Source of the DNA: Seminavis robusta
Taxonomy: Eukaryota; Bacillariophyta; Bacillariophyceae; Naviculales; Naviculaceae
Reading direction: 5' to 3'
Assembly (NCBI GenBank): GCA_903772945.1
Contig: CAICTM010000913.1
Coordinates: 1 to 42,872, forward strand
DNA length: 42,872 nt
The notes below the pieces were generated by a model that was not told the DNA's origin, searched no databases, and worked only from the letters and a program-made list of their open reading frames with translations. Of the stretch, positions 9,770 to 18,887 are shown piece after piece. Each line of letters starts with the position of its first letter. The first letter of the stretch is position 1. The position numbers were made by a program, and so were the translations under genes.

Positions 9770-10575
9770 ATGACGAAATCACTGTTGTTGCTTCTGCTTC
9801 TGGCGGCATCTACCGCATCGGCCTTTGTGGTCTCTCCCGTCACCCAGCACCGTCGCGGCATGGCATCTCGGTTGCAAATGGTAGATCCCAGCCATCTGGC
9901 ATCTACGGGAATCATGCTGGCGGAAACCGAAGAATGGGTACAACCTGCGGTCACCTTTCTAGATCCCTTTTTGAATTTCATGTCCTTTGCCATGGTAAGC
10001 AGCAACAACAGCACTAGGCGTTTCAAGAAACGAGGGCACGCCTACTACTTGTATCGATACTGGTTGCTCCTGTTGTACATGATGGCTTGGATTGGATTCC
10101 TCTTGTTTCTATAACTGGCTACTTCTGACTGGCTAATGTTCCATGCCATGTTACAGTGTGGCTGAACCCGTTGAATGAAGTGAATGAATGAACAATGAAT
10201 CTGTTCATCCAAATCCTGTTGTCTGTGTTGCTAACGTCTACTACTGTATCCCGTCTCGCCATTTCTGGGTTCTGTCCTGATTATCATCTATCTATCTACG
10301 AATGACACACAACAATATATTATATATTACTTATCCGTTCAAAGCTCTGCCGTGTGGTGCTATCCTGGTATCCGGAAATGAAAGTGAATGAATTCCCATG
10401 GCTTGTCATCACATTGCCCACACAAGGATTGTTGAGGGCCGTGCGAGATTTGGTACCACCAGCGTTTGGAGTCGACATTACACCCATCTTCTGGTTGGCA
10501 ATCTTTACCTTTATCCATGAAATTCTACTGGGACAACAGGGATTGTTGACACTCAAACTCAAATATGGAATCTAA
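9770..10575 (+). CDS. Plastid-targeted YGGT (Ycf19/CCB3-like) membrane protein, two exons
   Basis: Exon 1 is 9770-9994 and exon 2 is 10345-10575, with a 350-bp GTAAGC...AAAG intron in phase 0, giving 151 residues. The N-terminus is a signal peptide (Leu-rich, residues 4-13) ending in STASAF at 14-19, the ASAF cleavage motif of diatom plastid proteins, followed by a basic transit-like stretch. The mature part carries two hydrophobic segments and the YGGT hallmark: FLDPFLNFMSFAM at the end of exon 1 joined to LCRVVLSWYPEMK, then FGVDITPIFWLAIFTFIHE. YGGT proteins include cyanobacterial and plastid Ycf19 and CCB3, the latter used in heme c attachment to cytochrome b6. Neither exon alone shows the family, so the splice join is well supported. 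The exact paralogue is not resolved. Confidence 0.86.
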
Positions 10576-11006
10576 AGAAAAGGAGAGGAATCAGGAATAC
10601 AATGGTCAGATCATTGAATGGAAGCTTTGTTTGGGGGGAACATGAGCAAGAATGTCATTGGATCAACCAACAATCTGCCATGAGATGGCCAAGCTAGCTA
10701 GCTATAGCTTTCCTACAAGTAGTAAGAAGTTGCCATGTAGCGTGTAAGAAATCTCGAGCCAACAAGCTTTTCAAAGATTGAACAGGAACATTCAATCCCT
10801 CATGCATGCAAACAAACAAAGCTTCCTGCTGGTTTTGAACAGGGGCTACACAAAGCATTCGTGTGGACATCTAGCCCAGAATGGACATCTCGGTCTATCT
10901 TGATGGCCCCATCTTCAGTCAAGACGATGAGAAGAAAAGACACGAGACATCTCGTTTGTGCCTCTTGTCTACTCAGTAGAGAAAACCTACTTAGCTAGTA
11001 GTAACG
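10576..11006. other. Intergenic, convergent 3' flanks
   Basis: This lies between the convergent YGGT and PPR genes. It has a CTAGCTAGCTA patch near 10695-10705 and no protein-like frame. It probably contains both 3' untranslated regions. Confidence 0.4.
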
Positions 11007-13090
11007 CTACAGATCTTTTCCCGATTGGTAACTCGGTTCCGAAATCTGCAAATTGGGTCCTGACCTCCTATTATTGGAAGCCCGTCTTCTGGTTGGCTGT
11101 TGTTGTTGTCGTCGTTTTCGCCGTTCCTGATCTCGTCGTCGCGCCGCCAGCTTGTCTCCTTGCACTCGATTCGTCCAGGATCGCGGCAAATCGCGCACTT
11201 GCAGACTGCTCAACGACGAATTCTCCAGCTTTAAAGCTTTCACCAACACGCGACTCTGCACAGTCCGTCGCACTTCGTTCCATACCAAATCACCCACCAA
11301 TCCTGCCTTGGAACAATTGTCAAAGAGTTGCAAGGCCATTTCATTTCGACGTTGCCCCGGTGGAAGGAGATTGTGAAAACACTTCATGAGATTGCCATAG
11401 CTCACGGTATCGGGTTTGGCTCGTTGCGAGAGTTCGTAAAAGGTGGAAATGGCAATTTGCACGGCATCCTTTTTCTCCTTGTCAGTGGTATCGGATGCGG
11501 AAAAGGCGCACGCATTCAAGACGGCATTGAATGGCACTTGTGTCGGTTTGAGAGATGGCCGTTGTGTATTGTCGTATAATTGGAGCATTTGAAAGAGCAG
11601 TTGGCGGCATTTCATGGCCTTTCCGGGTTCTTTGGATTTGGCCAATGAATTCAAGACGGATGTAAAGGAAAAGACATCCGGAGCAATGGCTTCTTGTTTG
11701 GATCGGATCATGAAATCCAATACGGCTTGGGCTCGCTTGACCGCCCCAGCAGTGGTACTGCGAGACCAGGCGTGAAGGACAGAGTTGTAGGACACAGTAT
11801 TGGGTGCCGGTGCCGTTTCGGGTGACTCTTTGTAAGCCTCTTGCATTTCCTTGAGGACACGTTCCGTCTCGGTGGCAGCCCCCATGTCATCACTGTGACT
11901 CCACGACGACAAAACGGTATTGTAGGTAAACGTGTCGGGGGCCGTGTGAAAGCCTTTTTGTGGATTGTGCAAATCTTTCATTTTGTGGAGCAATTCTACC
12001 GCTTTGGGTCCAGCACGGCTGTCTTTGGAATTGGCCCAAGCATGAATAACACTGTTAAACACCACGGTATCCGGCTTGACCGCATGATTGGGTTGCAACA
12101 GTTTGTCGAGGATCTCTTGTGCCTTTTCGGCCGCTTCCGTTCCTCCCCGACAGGTAGCCCAGGCATGAATGACGGTTCCGTAGGAATGCGATGTGGGTTG
12201 AATATCACTCAGTTGCGTTTGTTCCAACCGTTCCAAAATCAATTGGGCTCGTTCGGCCCCCTCCATATCCCCTCGTTTGGCCCATGCCTTGAGGACGGTG
12301 TCGCAGGTAATGGCACTGACTTTTAATTGGGGTTGTTGATCCAGGACATCATAGAGTACCCGCTCGGCCTCTTGTGCGGCTCGGTTGCGTCGTCCCGATG
12401 ATTGCGCATAGGCATTCATGACAGTGGTGTAGCTGACAATACTCGGTTGGACATGATGTTTTCGCATTTCGTGGAGCACATCTTCGGCTTGCTTTCCAGC
12501 ATCGGCTTTTTGACAGCACTTGGAAATGGCATTGATCCAGAGCTGATGAAATAAATAATACACAACACACGTTAAAAGGTACCATAAACGATAGATGAAT
12601 TGAATATGTTTGATCAGGTACCACAAACAAATTGAGATTGGAGCAAGGTGCAACTAACTAACTGGAAACAAACAGACAAAAAGATAATTGGAAATCAACC
12701 GTACATACTTACATTGTATACTTGCTCATCCGGACGCAGATCTTCATCTTGGTATATCTCGCTGAGTTTGTGCATTCGGGTGACAATCTCATGAGCCTTG
12801 CGAGGTGCACGGTTATCCCCAGCGTCGATAAGCTTGCGAACATCCTTCATCATCAGATAACGTTTCTTCTTCCACTTGAGCTTGGAAAAGGGAGGTCTTT
12901 CTTTGTCACTATCATCTTCTTCTGACGTTGCTGCATCCGTCATTCGCATGGTGCCAATTCTGTCATAGTGGTGAAGAGAAGAAGAAGAAGGATGGAAACA
13001 AGCCAGATTGCGAACGGTCGAGAAGGCATCCACCATTGTGCTACCTTGTAGGATCTGCAAGCAAACGAGTGCAGCTACAATCGACTTCAT
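11007..13090 (-). CDS. Pentatricopeptide repeat protein, probably organellar, two exons
   Basis: Exon 1 is 13090-12713 and exon 2 is 12542-11007, with a 170-bp intron (GTAAGT...CATCAG, phase 0), giving 637 residues. The join restores the repeat DEQVYN-LWINAISKCC. At least eight 35-residue PPR motifs follow, e.g. VSYTTVMNAYAQSSG, HSYGTVIHAWATCRG, VVFNSVIHAWANSKD, FTYNTVLSSWSHSDD, VSYNSVLHAWSRSTT and FSFTSVLNSLAKSKE, ending in a basic Gln/Arg-rich tail. PPR proteins bind organellar RNA and act in its processing, stability or translation. The N-terminus has a hydrophobic segment (VAALVCLQIL) followed by MVDAF at residues 19-23, compatible with a bipartite plastid signal with Phe at +1. No editing (DYW) or SMR domain is visible. 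Confidence 0.88.
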
Positions 13091-13835
13091 GACATCTATC
13101 TATCTATCTACTGTTGTAATAGAATGCAAGTCAAGTCCAATATCACATTGCTTCTGGTTGTGAGCAGAGGTTGAAAGCGCGGGAGCTTGCTGGGAGGAGT
13201 GTTGAGGTTGATGGAGCCTCCGAGATCCACACAAAATGAAAGATTTGAAGCCTTGAGAGCTGCAAGAGTACCAGTACAGTAACGCTTTGGTCGGCATGTT
13301 TCAGAATTCATATGCCTCCTGGCTCGTCTCCGTTTCCATAAATCTTTTATTACCAACACCTAACTCGCTTTATTGAAACAGTATTCGCGCGCTCCGCGCG
13401 CTCATCCCTTTCTCTGCTTCGCCCCGAAACGGAATGTGATCCCTCATTCATGCGAAAAATGTGAAGCTCGAGCTCATTCATGCGAAACTTGTGTGAAAAG
13501 CGAGGCGACTTTCATGTGCATGTACATGCGTTGACTGTATCCCGTCAATACAATACTAGTCAAATACGTAGACTTCTACAGAGGCCTCTAAGTATTGCAC
13601 GCCGGGTATAATTCAAACCTCTGTCCCCAACAGTACCCTTACCCCTAAAGCAAGTCGTCTCCGGGAGACGAAATTTTCTGTCGCAACATCATCATCTTGA
13701 TATACTGTAGCAAAGGTAGCCATCATAGAAATAATAAACAAAAGAGAAGGGTACGAGTGGCTTTAATTTTTATCAGTCGTCGGCCAACCCACGTTGGTCC
13801 TTGTGTGTTGTCAACCACTCGGTCGTGGGATTGAC
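13091..13835. other. 5' flank of PPR gene and intergenic
   Basis: This contains an ATCT microsatellite just before the PPR start (about 13095-13110), the dispersed repeat at 13239-13290, and a short GC palindrome (GCGCGCTCCGCGCGC, about 13386-13400). No convincing gene is present. Confidence 0.4.
13239..13290. repeat. Dispersed repeat copy A, upstream of PPR gene
   Basis: The sequence from AAAGATTTGAAGCCTT through AGAGCTGCAA to GTAACGCTTTG recurs at 17870-17909 in the same orientation with a 12-nt length difference. Copy A ends about 150 nt upstream of the PPR start codon. Confidence 0.6.
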
Positions 13836-14246
13836 TTAACAAAGGCCGTATCCCCAGCCGCAACGTCCTTGAGAGCCTCTCGAGGTCTCGAGGGCATCCA
13901 TTTCCCAAAAAACTTCTGGACTGTTGCATAAGATGGCATCAGGATACTGAAGATCCACAGGTGGAAACCAATGATCTGAACTTTCTTCCAGCTGCTCGGT
14001 ACACTTCTTTTGGCGCACAACTTCCACAATCCCAGCTGCAATGCGATCAATTTCGTAGAATTTTGAAATGGGACTGGAACCTCCCGAACCTCTGGCTGAT
14101 TCCAGTGAGGCTGCAGTCTCTACATCGGAGGCTGAGGTTTGCTGGATTGCTCTGGAGCCATCGTCAAACAGCAATTGGGGTGCTTGTTCCGTCATCTGAT
14201 CATGATTCTTGGGCTGTTTGCATGCTATCTCACGGAGTCCAGACAT
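13836..14246 (-). CDS. Hypothetical protein, uncertain
   Basis: Open frame to a TGA, 136 residues from the ATG at 14246 (MSGLREIACKQ). The upstream in-frame part (to 14345) reads like a Phe/Tyr-rich intron or UTR and includes a possible acceptor (TTTTTAAGCAG), so there may be an upstream exon. The second half is protein-like (YEIDRIAAGIVEVVRQK, HWFPPVDLQYPDAILC). No domain is recognised and no signal peptide or membrane segment is seen. It could equally be chance coding potential. Confidence 0.3.
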   Translation of the reverse strand: MSGLREIACKQPKNHDQMTEQAPQLLFDDGSRAIQQTSASDVETAASLESARGSGGSSPISKFYEIDRIAAGIVEVVRQKKCTEQLEESSDHWFPPVDLQYPDAILCNSPEVFWEMDALETSRGSQGRCGWGYGLC

Positions 14247-14345
14247 CTCTGCAAGATCGCTGGCTTCTGGATGGAACCTGCTTAAAAATTTCATGAAACA
14301 AAAATGGTAATAGAAAAAAAGTCGAAACTTCACTATTTGGGACAC

Positions 14346-15157
14346 CCTACTAGATAGTAGCTAGTAAACATTACTGTACTTATCATAGTACGTATGGGGA
14401 CCAAGCCAGCATGTGACCCCCAAAAACATTAATTCAATAGTGTAAGTAAATGTAAAATAGTACTCGGAGTACGACTGTACTCCTGGTAGCTACGTATTTA
14501 GGAACTCTGCTGATATGATGGCGACGAACTACGAGTACTGACGCTTGTGGTACTGTGGTACTACTGAAGCTTCATCACTGTTATTGAAATAGGAACTCTG
14601 ACGACCCATTATGTATGGTACTACTGTAGTGTACTAGTGCTACTGAGTGCAGAGTACCGTACTTCGTAGTCTAACTCAGTCGAAATATTACTGGTGCTGG
14701 TACTGGTACTACTGACGCTGGTGGTACTACTGAAGCTTCATCAGATCTGATGATAGTACTACTGAAGCTTCATCAGCTTCCGTACATGTACATACGTGTA
14801 CATGTACACGTACTTGCCGTACCAAGGGTACTACTGAAGCTTCAAGACTTCGAACGGAAACTAGGATCACCTTTTGGGCGAATGAAGCATACTCTCCAAA
14901 ACGAGGCAACCGTAGTTTTGATGCATGCTTCCAAAACCAGTTCAGGTTCGCTACAACAATCCTCCTTCAAGGCTTCAGGTTGGTGACCTTGACTAACTCT
15001 TACGGTACTAGATACCGGTACCAAGTACACGGTACGACTTATCCAAAGTCCAAAGGACACATGCATGAAGTTTTTTCGGCTCACACCAAATCATAATTTC
15101 AATTTCAATCACATACACAACACACATCACAAAACAGAACGATAAAAAGCTCTCAAC
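14346..15157. other. Repeat-rich intergenic region upstream of M28 peptidase
   Basis: This is dense in GTAC/TACTGGTAC words and holds the four-copy repeat at 14558-14844. The last 120 nt before 15158 are A/C-rich (CACATACACAACACACATC), as expected for a 5' untranslated leader. No gene is seen. Confidence 0.5.
14558..14844. repeat. Four-copy short repeat with HindIII-type palindrome
   Basis: The 20-mer GTACTACTGAAGCTTCATCA occurs at 14558, 14724 and 14756 exactly and at 14828 for its first 17 bases. It contains the palindrome TGAAGCTTCA. A longer preceding word, TACTGACGCT(T/G)GTGGTACT, is shared by the first two copies. Confidence 0.85.
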
Positions 15158-16765
15158 ATGGTCAATACCGGTACGCCAATTGGTCTTTTCTTTCTCCTAT
15201 CGCTGACTCTTTTGCAATGCTTTATCCACGTCCACGCTCAGCACACTCGTGGTGGCATAATTGCACCAAGAGATCTCCGGAGCAGCCTTGGAACAATGCG
15301 GGTCAAAGGAGGAGTCCCCAGGGAGGTCAAGAACACGCAACGTGAAGCGCAAGCAAAAAGCAGCGACAACGGGGGAGCGCAAGAAGATTCAGCAGACGGA
15401 AACGCTCTTCAGAATATCCAAGAATATTCAACTGACGAAACCGACGAGATGGAAGAAGCTCTTATGGAGTCCTCGTCCTTGCGTGACGCCGTATCGGCAG
15501 ACGGAGTGTTTGTTCACCTGGAGGCCTTGCAAGCCGTTTCCGACGCAAACGGCGACAGCCGAGCCTCCGGCACCTCTGCCTATGACGCGTCTGTCGACTA
15601 TGTAGTTCGAACTCTGCAAGAGGCGGGGTATGACCCTGAAGTTCAACTCGTGTCCTTCATGCTACATACTGTTCTTGGACCGTCGGAGCTGGCAGTAGAA
15701 GGAGGAACTATCTTTCTTGAGGATGAATTGGTTGAGACAGGATTTACGGTTGTTGGGAATTCAGGCTCTGGTTCTTCCACAGCGGTAGGCCAGTCGGTGG
15801 AAGGAGGCTGCGACCAATCCTACTTTTCGGATTTTGTCGCTGGTAACATTGCTCTTGTCAATGACGGTCCCTGCGAGCGCACTGACGCGGTGTTCAATGC
15901 ACAAGATGCAGGAGCCAGTGGTGTCATCTTCTATGAGCTCCCCGACTACGTAACGTTGGAACCCGAAGGAGTTGATGTCCCCGTGATGCACGTGTTCATA
16001 GCGGACGTTGGCGAGCTTTCGGGTGAAACGTTCTCCATGATTGCCAACAAGACTATTGTACCTGTTACCGAAGCCAACGTCATTGTCGATGCAGGCAACA
16101 TCGGCGGCGAACAGATTGTAATGGCCGGAGCCCACCTTGATTCTGTGCCGGGTTCACCTGGAATAAATGACGATGGCACTGGTTGTTCGGCGCTTCTCGA
16201 AATCGCAATTCAAATGGCCAACTTGGGAGTCACAACAAAGCAAACGGTTCGCTTGGCTTGGTTTGCAGCAGAAGAGGTAGCCGTTATCGGGTCCGCGGAT
16301 TACTTGACTGGCTTGCCCGACGAAGAGGTAGCACGCATTGCGGCTTACTTGAATTTTGATATGATGGGAAGTCCGAACTATATCCGAGCGGTCGTTGCTG
16401 CCAACCTCAACATCACCGGGGAAGACGCCATTGCGCAGATATTTTATGACTATTTTGATTCGCAGAATCTTCCACATGTAACCTTGACTATGCCCTCAGA
16501 CGCCGCATCCGATGCTAATCCATTCCAAGCTATCGACATCCCCACTGGTAGTATCTTTACAGGACACGAATTCCCGAAGACCGAAGCCTGGGCTGAGTTA
16601 TTTGGTGGTACTGTTGGCGAGCACTGCGATCCATGCTACCATCAAGCGTGCGATACAGTCGACAAAATTAACAAGGAGATTCTCGAGGAGATGTCGGATG
16701 CGGCAAGTCACGCTATTTTGACTTTGGCAAACATGGAAGACCCGCAAGCCACACTAGCTAGCTGA
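15158..16765 (+). CDS. Secreted M28-family zinc aminopeptidase with PA domain
   Basis: 535 residues, no intron. A signal peptide occupies about residues 1-27 (LFFLLSLTLLQCFIHVHA), followed by a ~75-residue charged pro-region, then a protease-associated insert (about 205-310, e.g. AGNIALVNDGPCER, AGASGVIFYELPDY). The catalytic core has all five expected zinc ligands: H326 (AHLDS), D338 (GINDDGTG), E373 with catalytic E372 (AAEEVAVIGS), D401 (LNFDMMGS) and H495 (CYHQACDT). The spacings 12, 35 and 28 between the first four equal those I recall for Streptomyces griseus aminopeptidase. It should remove N-terminal residues from peptides outside the cell or in an endomembrane compartment. Paired cysteines near H495 suggest disulfides. 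Confidence 0.9.
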   Translation: MVNTGTPIGLFFLLSLTLLQCFIHVHAQHTRGGIIAPRDLRSSLGTMRVKGGVPREVKNTQREAQAKSSDNGGAQEDSADGNALQNIQEYSTDETDEMEEALMESSSLRDAVSADGVFVHLEALQAVSDANGDSRASGTSAYDASVDYVVRTLQEAGYDPEVQLVSFMLHTVLGPSELAVEGGTIFLEDELVETGFTVVGNSGSGSSTAVGQSVEGGCDQSYFSDFVAGNIALVNDGPCERTDAVFNAQDAGASGVIFYELPDYVTLEPEGVDVPVMHVFIADVGELSGETFSMIANKTIVPVTEANVIVDAGNIGGEQIVMAGAHLDSVPGSPGINDDGTGCSALLEIAIQMANLGVTTKQTVRLAWFAAEEVAVIGSADYLTGLPDEEVARIAAYLNFDMMGSPNYIRAVVAANLNITGEDAIAQIFYDYFDSQNLPHVTLTMPSDAASDANPFQAIDIPTGSIFTGHEFPKTEAWAELFGGTVGEHCDPCYHQACDTVDKINKEILEEMSDAASHAILTLANMEDPQATLAS

Positions 16766-16833
16766 GGGAATCTGATTGTGTACAACGTACCGGGTACGGC
16801 GTGTACTGAATGTGGTTGAAGGCGACGGAGCTC

Positions 16834-16963
16834 GAGAGAAATTAGGTCGCAAAGATGAGAATTTGAGATTTTTGTGAAAAATAATGATGAATTGTGTGAA
16901 CTGAGAGAAATATGTCGGAAATGAGATTCTTGCGTGAAGAATAAATGATGAATTGTGCGAAAC
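16834..16963. repeat. Diverged tandem duplication downstream of M28 gene
   Basis: Two units (about 16834-16902 and 16903-16963) share GAGAGAAAT at the start and TGATGAATTGTGNGAA at the end, with related AT-rich middles. The ending resembles the core word of the large array at 33638-34400. Confidence 0.6.
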
Positions 16964-17359
16964 CGTTGCTTTTATTAATAGTACATCGTACCTGGTACCG
17001 TTGACATGTACTGGAGTACCGGTAGAAGTGTTGAAATATGATGAATTAAAATAATGAAAAAGCGCTTTGCTGTTGCCTTCCAACTCTGCCTCTCGAATAT
17101 TATTTTTTTTAGAGACAGTGTGCGTACGGATGAGAGGCGGGAGTCTCATAAAACGTGTACGCAATAAGTCCACCATGGTGACGGCACCAAAGGCAATAAA
17201 GTGTCGCGAGACACAACATTCGAAGGCTTAAGGTGGCACTACACATGTAGGAAGCTTGTCGCGACACTTTATCTCTTTGGTTGACCTCGCAATCCCCTCT
17301 GGTCAGTCCAATCCACAACAGCGTCAAACAGCCGAGGAGGACGCTACCGGTAGCCGCAA
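16964..17359. other. Intergenic, no gene seen
   Basis: GTAC-rich patches (about 16980-17020) are followed by AT-rich DNA. A minus-strand frame across 17109-17537 contains a hydrophobic stretch but has no homology I recognise, and it overlaps the better-supported splice model to its right. Confidence 0.35.
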
Positions 17360-17737
17360 TCAGAGAGTTTGGAGGCCGGAGCGGTAGTGTTGCAACCACG
17401 TAGCTCTTTCTAGGCAACGCCGCCAGAACGCCGCAGCTGTGGCGCTCAAACTCTCCTTCCTCTTGTTGACCTTGGGAGCGTGCAGCGGAGCGAAATCCTG
17501 CTACTACAACAACAACCATTCCTCGACGACTACACAACCTTTGAAGCTTGCGCTTGTTGCTACATCGGTAGTGGTATTATAGACTAATTGTAGAGACCTT
17601 ACTTGTAATTTAGAAGCGTCTTTTCGTTGGGTATCGGTCTCCGGAGCATCTTCATGGTGGAAGATCGATCGACTGGTTGTTGTTGTTGCCACCGCAGGTA
17701 ACTTCGCGCCATTTCGAAAGTGAAAAGACGCGAGCAT
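17360..17737 (-). CDS. Candidate two-exon small protein, possibly mitochondrial
   Basis: Exon 1 is 17737-17603 and exon 2 is 17497-17360, with a 105-bp intron (GTAAGG...GTAGTAGCAG, phase 0), giving 90 residues. The N-terminus MLASFHFRNGAKLPAVATTT is basic and Ser/Thr-rich without acids, like a mitochondrial presequence. Exon 2 ends in an amphipathic, Trp/Arg-rich segment (AAAFWRRCLERATWLQHY). The support is the consistent frame across a canonical intron and the protein-like composition; no family is recognised. Competing readings are an unspliced 77-residue frame from 17737 or the hydrophobic frame 17109-17537. Confidence 0.33.
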
Positions 17738-17869
17738 GAGCCAAAAACGCGCGACCGCCTCTCATTCTTGCGCGAACCGTCTCTTTAAAAAATATCAAGA
17801 AGAGACGCAGACTGGCTACCGGTACCTGGCACCGGTACCAGGTACAGACGGTAGCTGGACGATTACCCT

Positions 17870-17909
17870 AAAGATTTGAAGCCTTCAGAGCTGCAATCGT
17901 AACGCTTTG
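17870..17909. repeat. Dispersed repeat copy B
   Basis: Second copy of the 13239-13290 repeat: AAAGATTTGAAGCCTT, AGAGCTGCAA, then GTAACGCTTTG, lacking the GTACCAGTACA insert of copy A. It lies about 133 nt upstream of the candidate start at 17737, a position like that of copy A. Confidence 0.6.
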
Positions 17910-18212
17910 CTGGGCCATCCTTTGATTCGAATCTTCAATCGAATCATCCGTGTAAGCAAGATCTCCATCCAAGCTTCCGGTATGGGAAAACCTGAGTTAC
18001 TGGTAAAGTAGAGTACAAATTTTCCCCACAAGACTTCGCTAATTGTACACTAGAGCGCACACTCCAAAATTTAAATCTCAACTCCTAACTCTCGTGGGTC
18101 TTGTAAGAGTCACATGGAAGCAACGAAGACTTATTCGCAGAGGTGCAACGTACCTCTCCAAGTCGTCGCTCCTCTCTTAGTGGTCACATTTTGATCTCCG
18201 TAGAGGTTCGAG

Positions 18213-18220
18213 TATTTAAA
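18213..18220 (+). promoter_or_regulatory. TATA-like box
   Basis: TATTTAAA about 71 nt upstream of the ATG at 18291; the spacing suits a core promoter with a short leader. Confidence 0.35.
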
Positions 18221-18290
18221 ACTGTCGAGTTGACAAGTCATTGGATTGCTACTCCCACACAGTCAACTACAGCAAAGCTACCACATCACC

Positions 18291-18887
18291 ATGTTGTTTA
18301 CTGCTAGTGTTGCTTTTAAAAAGTGGCTAGATATTAATACTCGCTATCCATTCAATGAGATTCGGAAGACCAGGCAGAGCTATGAACTCAAGTATGTTTT
18401 GTTGATGGATGAAACTGACAGGGCAAACAGGTACAGTCAGTACTTTGTTCTAAAGGTAAAGTACCTTCCCAGTGTAATGATTGAGCAACTCATAATGGAA
18501 GAAAAAGCTGTGCCCATGACACCTGATATGACCTGGATTCTGGAGACCATGACTGGATGGGGAGCGAGGCAGAGCTCTGAATGGTACAGTGATGTCCTTG
18601 CTCTGCTTGCTTTGGTAGTGGAGGAAGGAGATCCTATGACAAAGAAAGAGTTGTGCAGGTTGATAGTTAGACCACTTATGAGGGATGCTCTCTATAATCA
18701 GTTTGGTGTGTGGGAGTGGGAAGCCAAAGAGTTCTTACTTACAGAATGGAGTCATTGGTTTGATATTGTGTGCTGGAGCAAGCACAAGCACAACTTGAGT
18801 GGAATGGTGATCAGTAGCCAGCAGTACATAATGCACAGGGCTTCTCTCACTGCTCACAATGGAGTGTATGCATACTCAATGCCCTGA
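18291..18887 (+). CDS. Unassigned 198-residue protein next to transposase-like gene
   Basis: The ATG at 18291 (context CACCATG) gives 198 residues; an in-frame ATG at 18246 would add 15. The protein is rich in Trp, Tyr and Met (KKWLDINTRYPFNEIRK, TPDMTWILETMTGWGARQ, GVWEWEAKEFLLTEWSHW) and looks folded and helical, with no signal peptide or membrane span. I do not recognise the family. Its stop codon overlaps the stop region of the convergent transposase-like gene by 12 nt, so the two are tail to tail, as in mobile elements that carry two opposed genes. It could be an accessory protein of that element or an independent host gene. Confidence 0.55.
   Translation: MLFTASVAFKKWLDINTRYPFNEIRKTRQSYELKYVLLMDETDRANRYSQYFVLKVKYLPSVMIEQLIMEEKAVPMTPDMTWILETMTGWGARQSSEWYSDVLALLALVVEEGDPMTKKELCRLIVRPLMRDALYNQFGVWEWEAKEFLLTEWSHWFDIVCWSKHKHNLSGMVISSQQYIMHRASLTAHNGVYAYSMP

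Larger units (their letters stand above)
17738..18290. other. Bidirectional 5' flank
   Basis: This lies between the candidate gene on the left and the 198-residue ORF on the right, so it would be a shared upstream region. It holds paired CCGGTACC palindromes (about 17819-17845), the dispersed repeat copy B and, at its right end, a TATA-like site. No frame of note is present. Confidence 0.4.

Noticed and set aside
13376..13405. GC palindrome GCGCGCTCCGCGCGC as a terminator or element end
   Set aside because: Isolated, no partner repeat or adjacent gene end; probably simple sequence.
17109..17537. 142-residue minus-strand frame with a hydrophobic span
   Set aside because: Start codon lies in what looks like an intron of the better-supported two-exon model; the remainder has no recognisable pattern.
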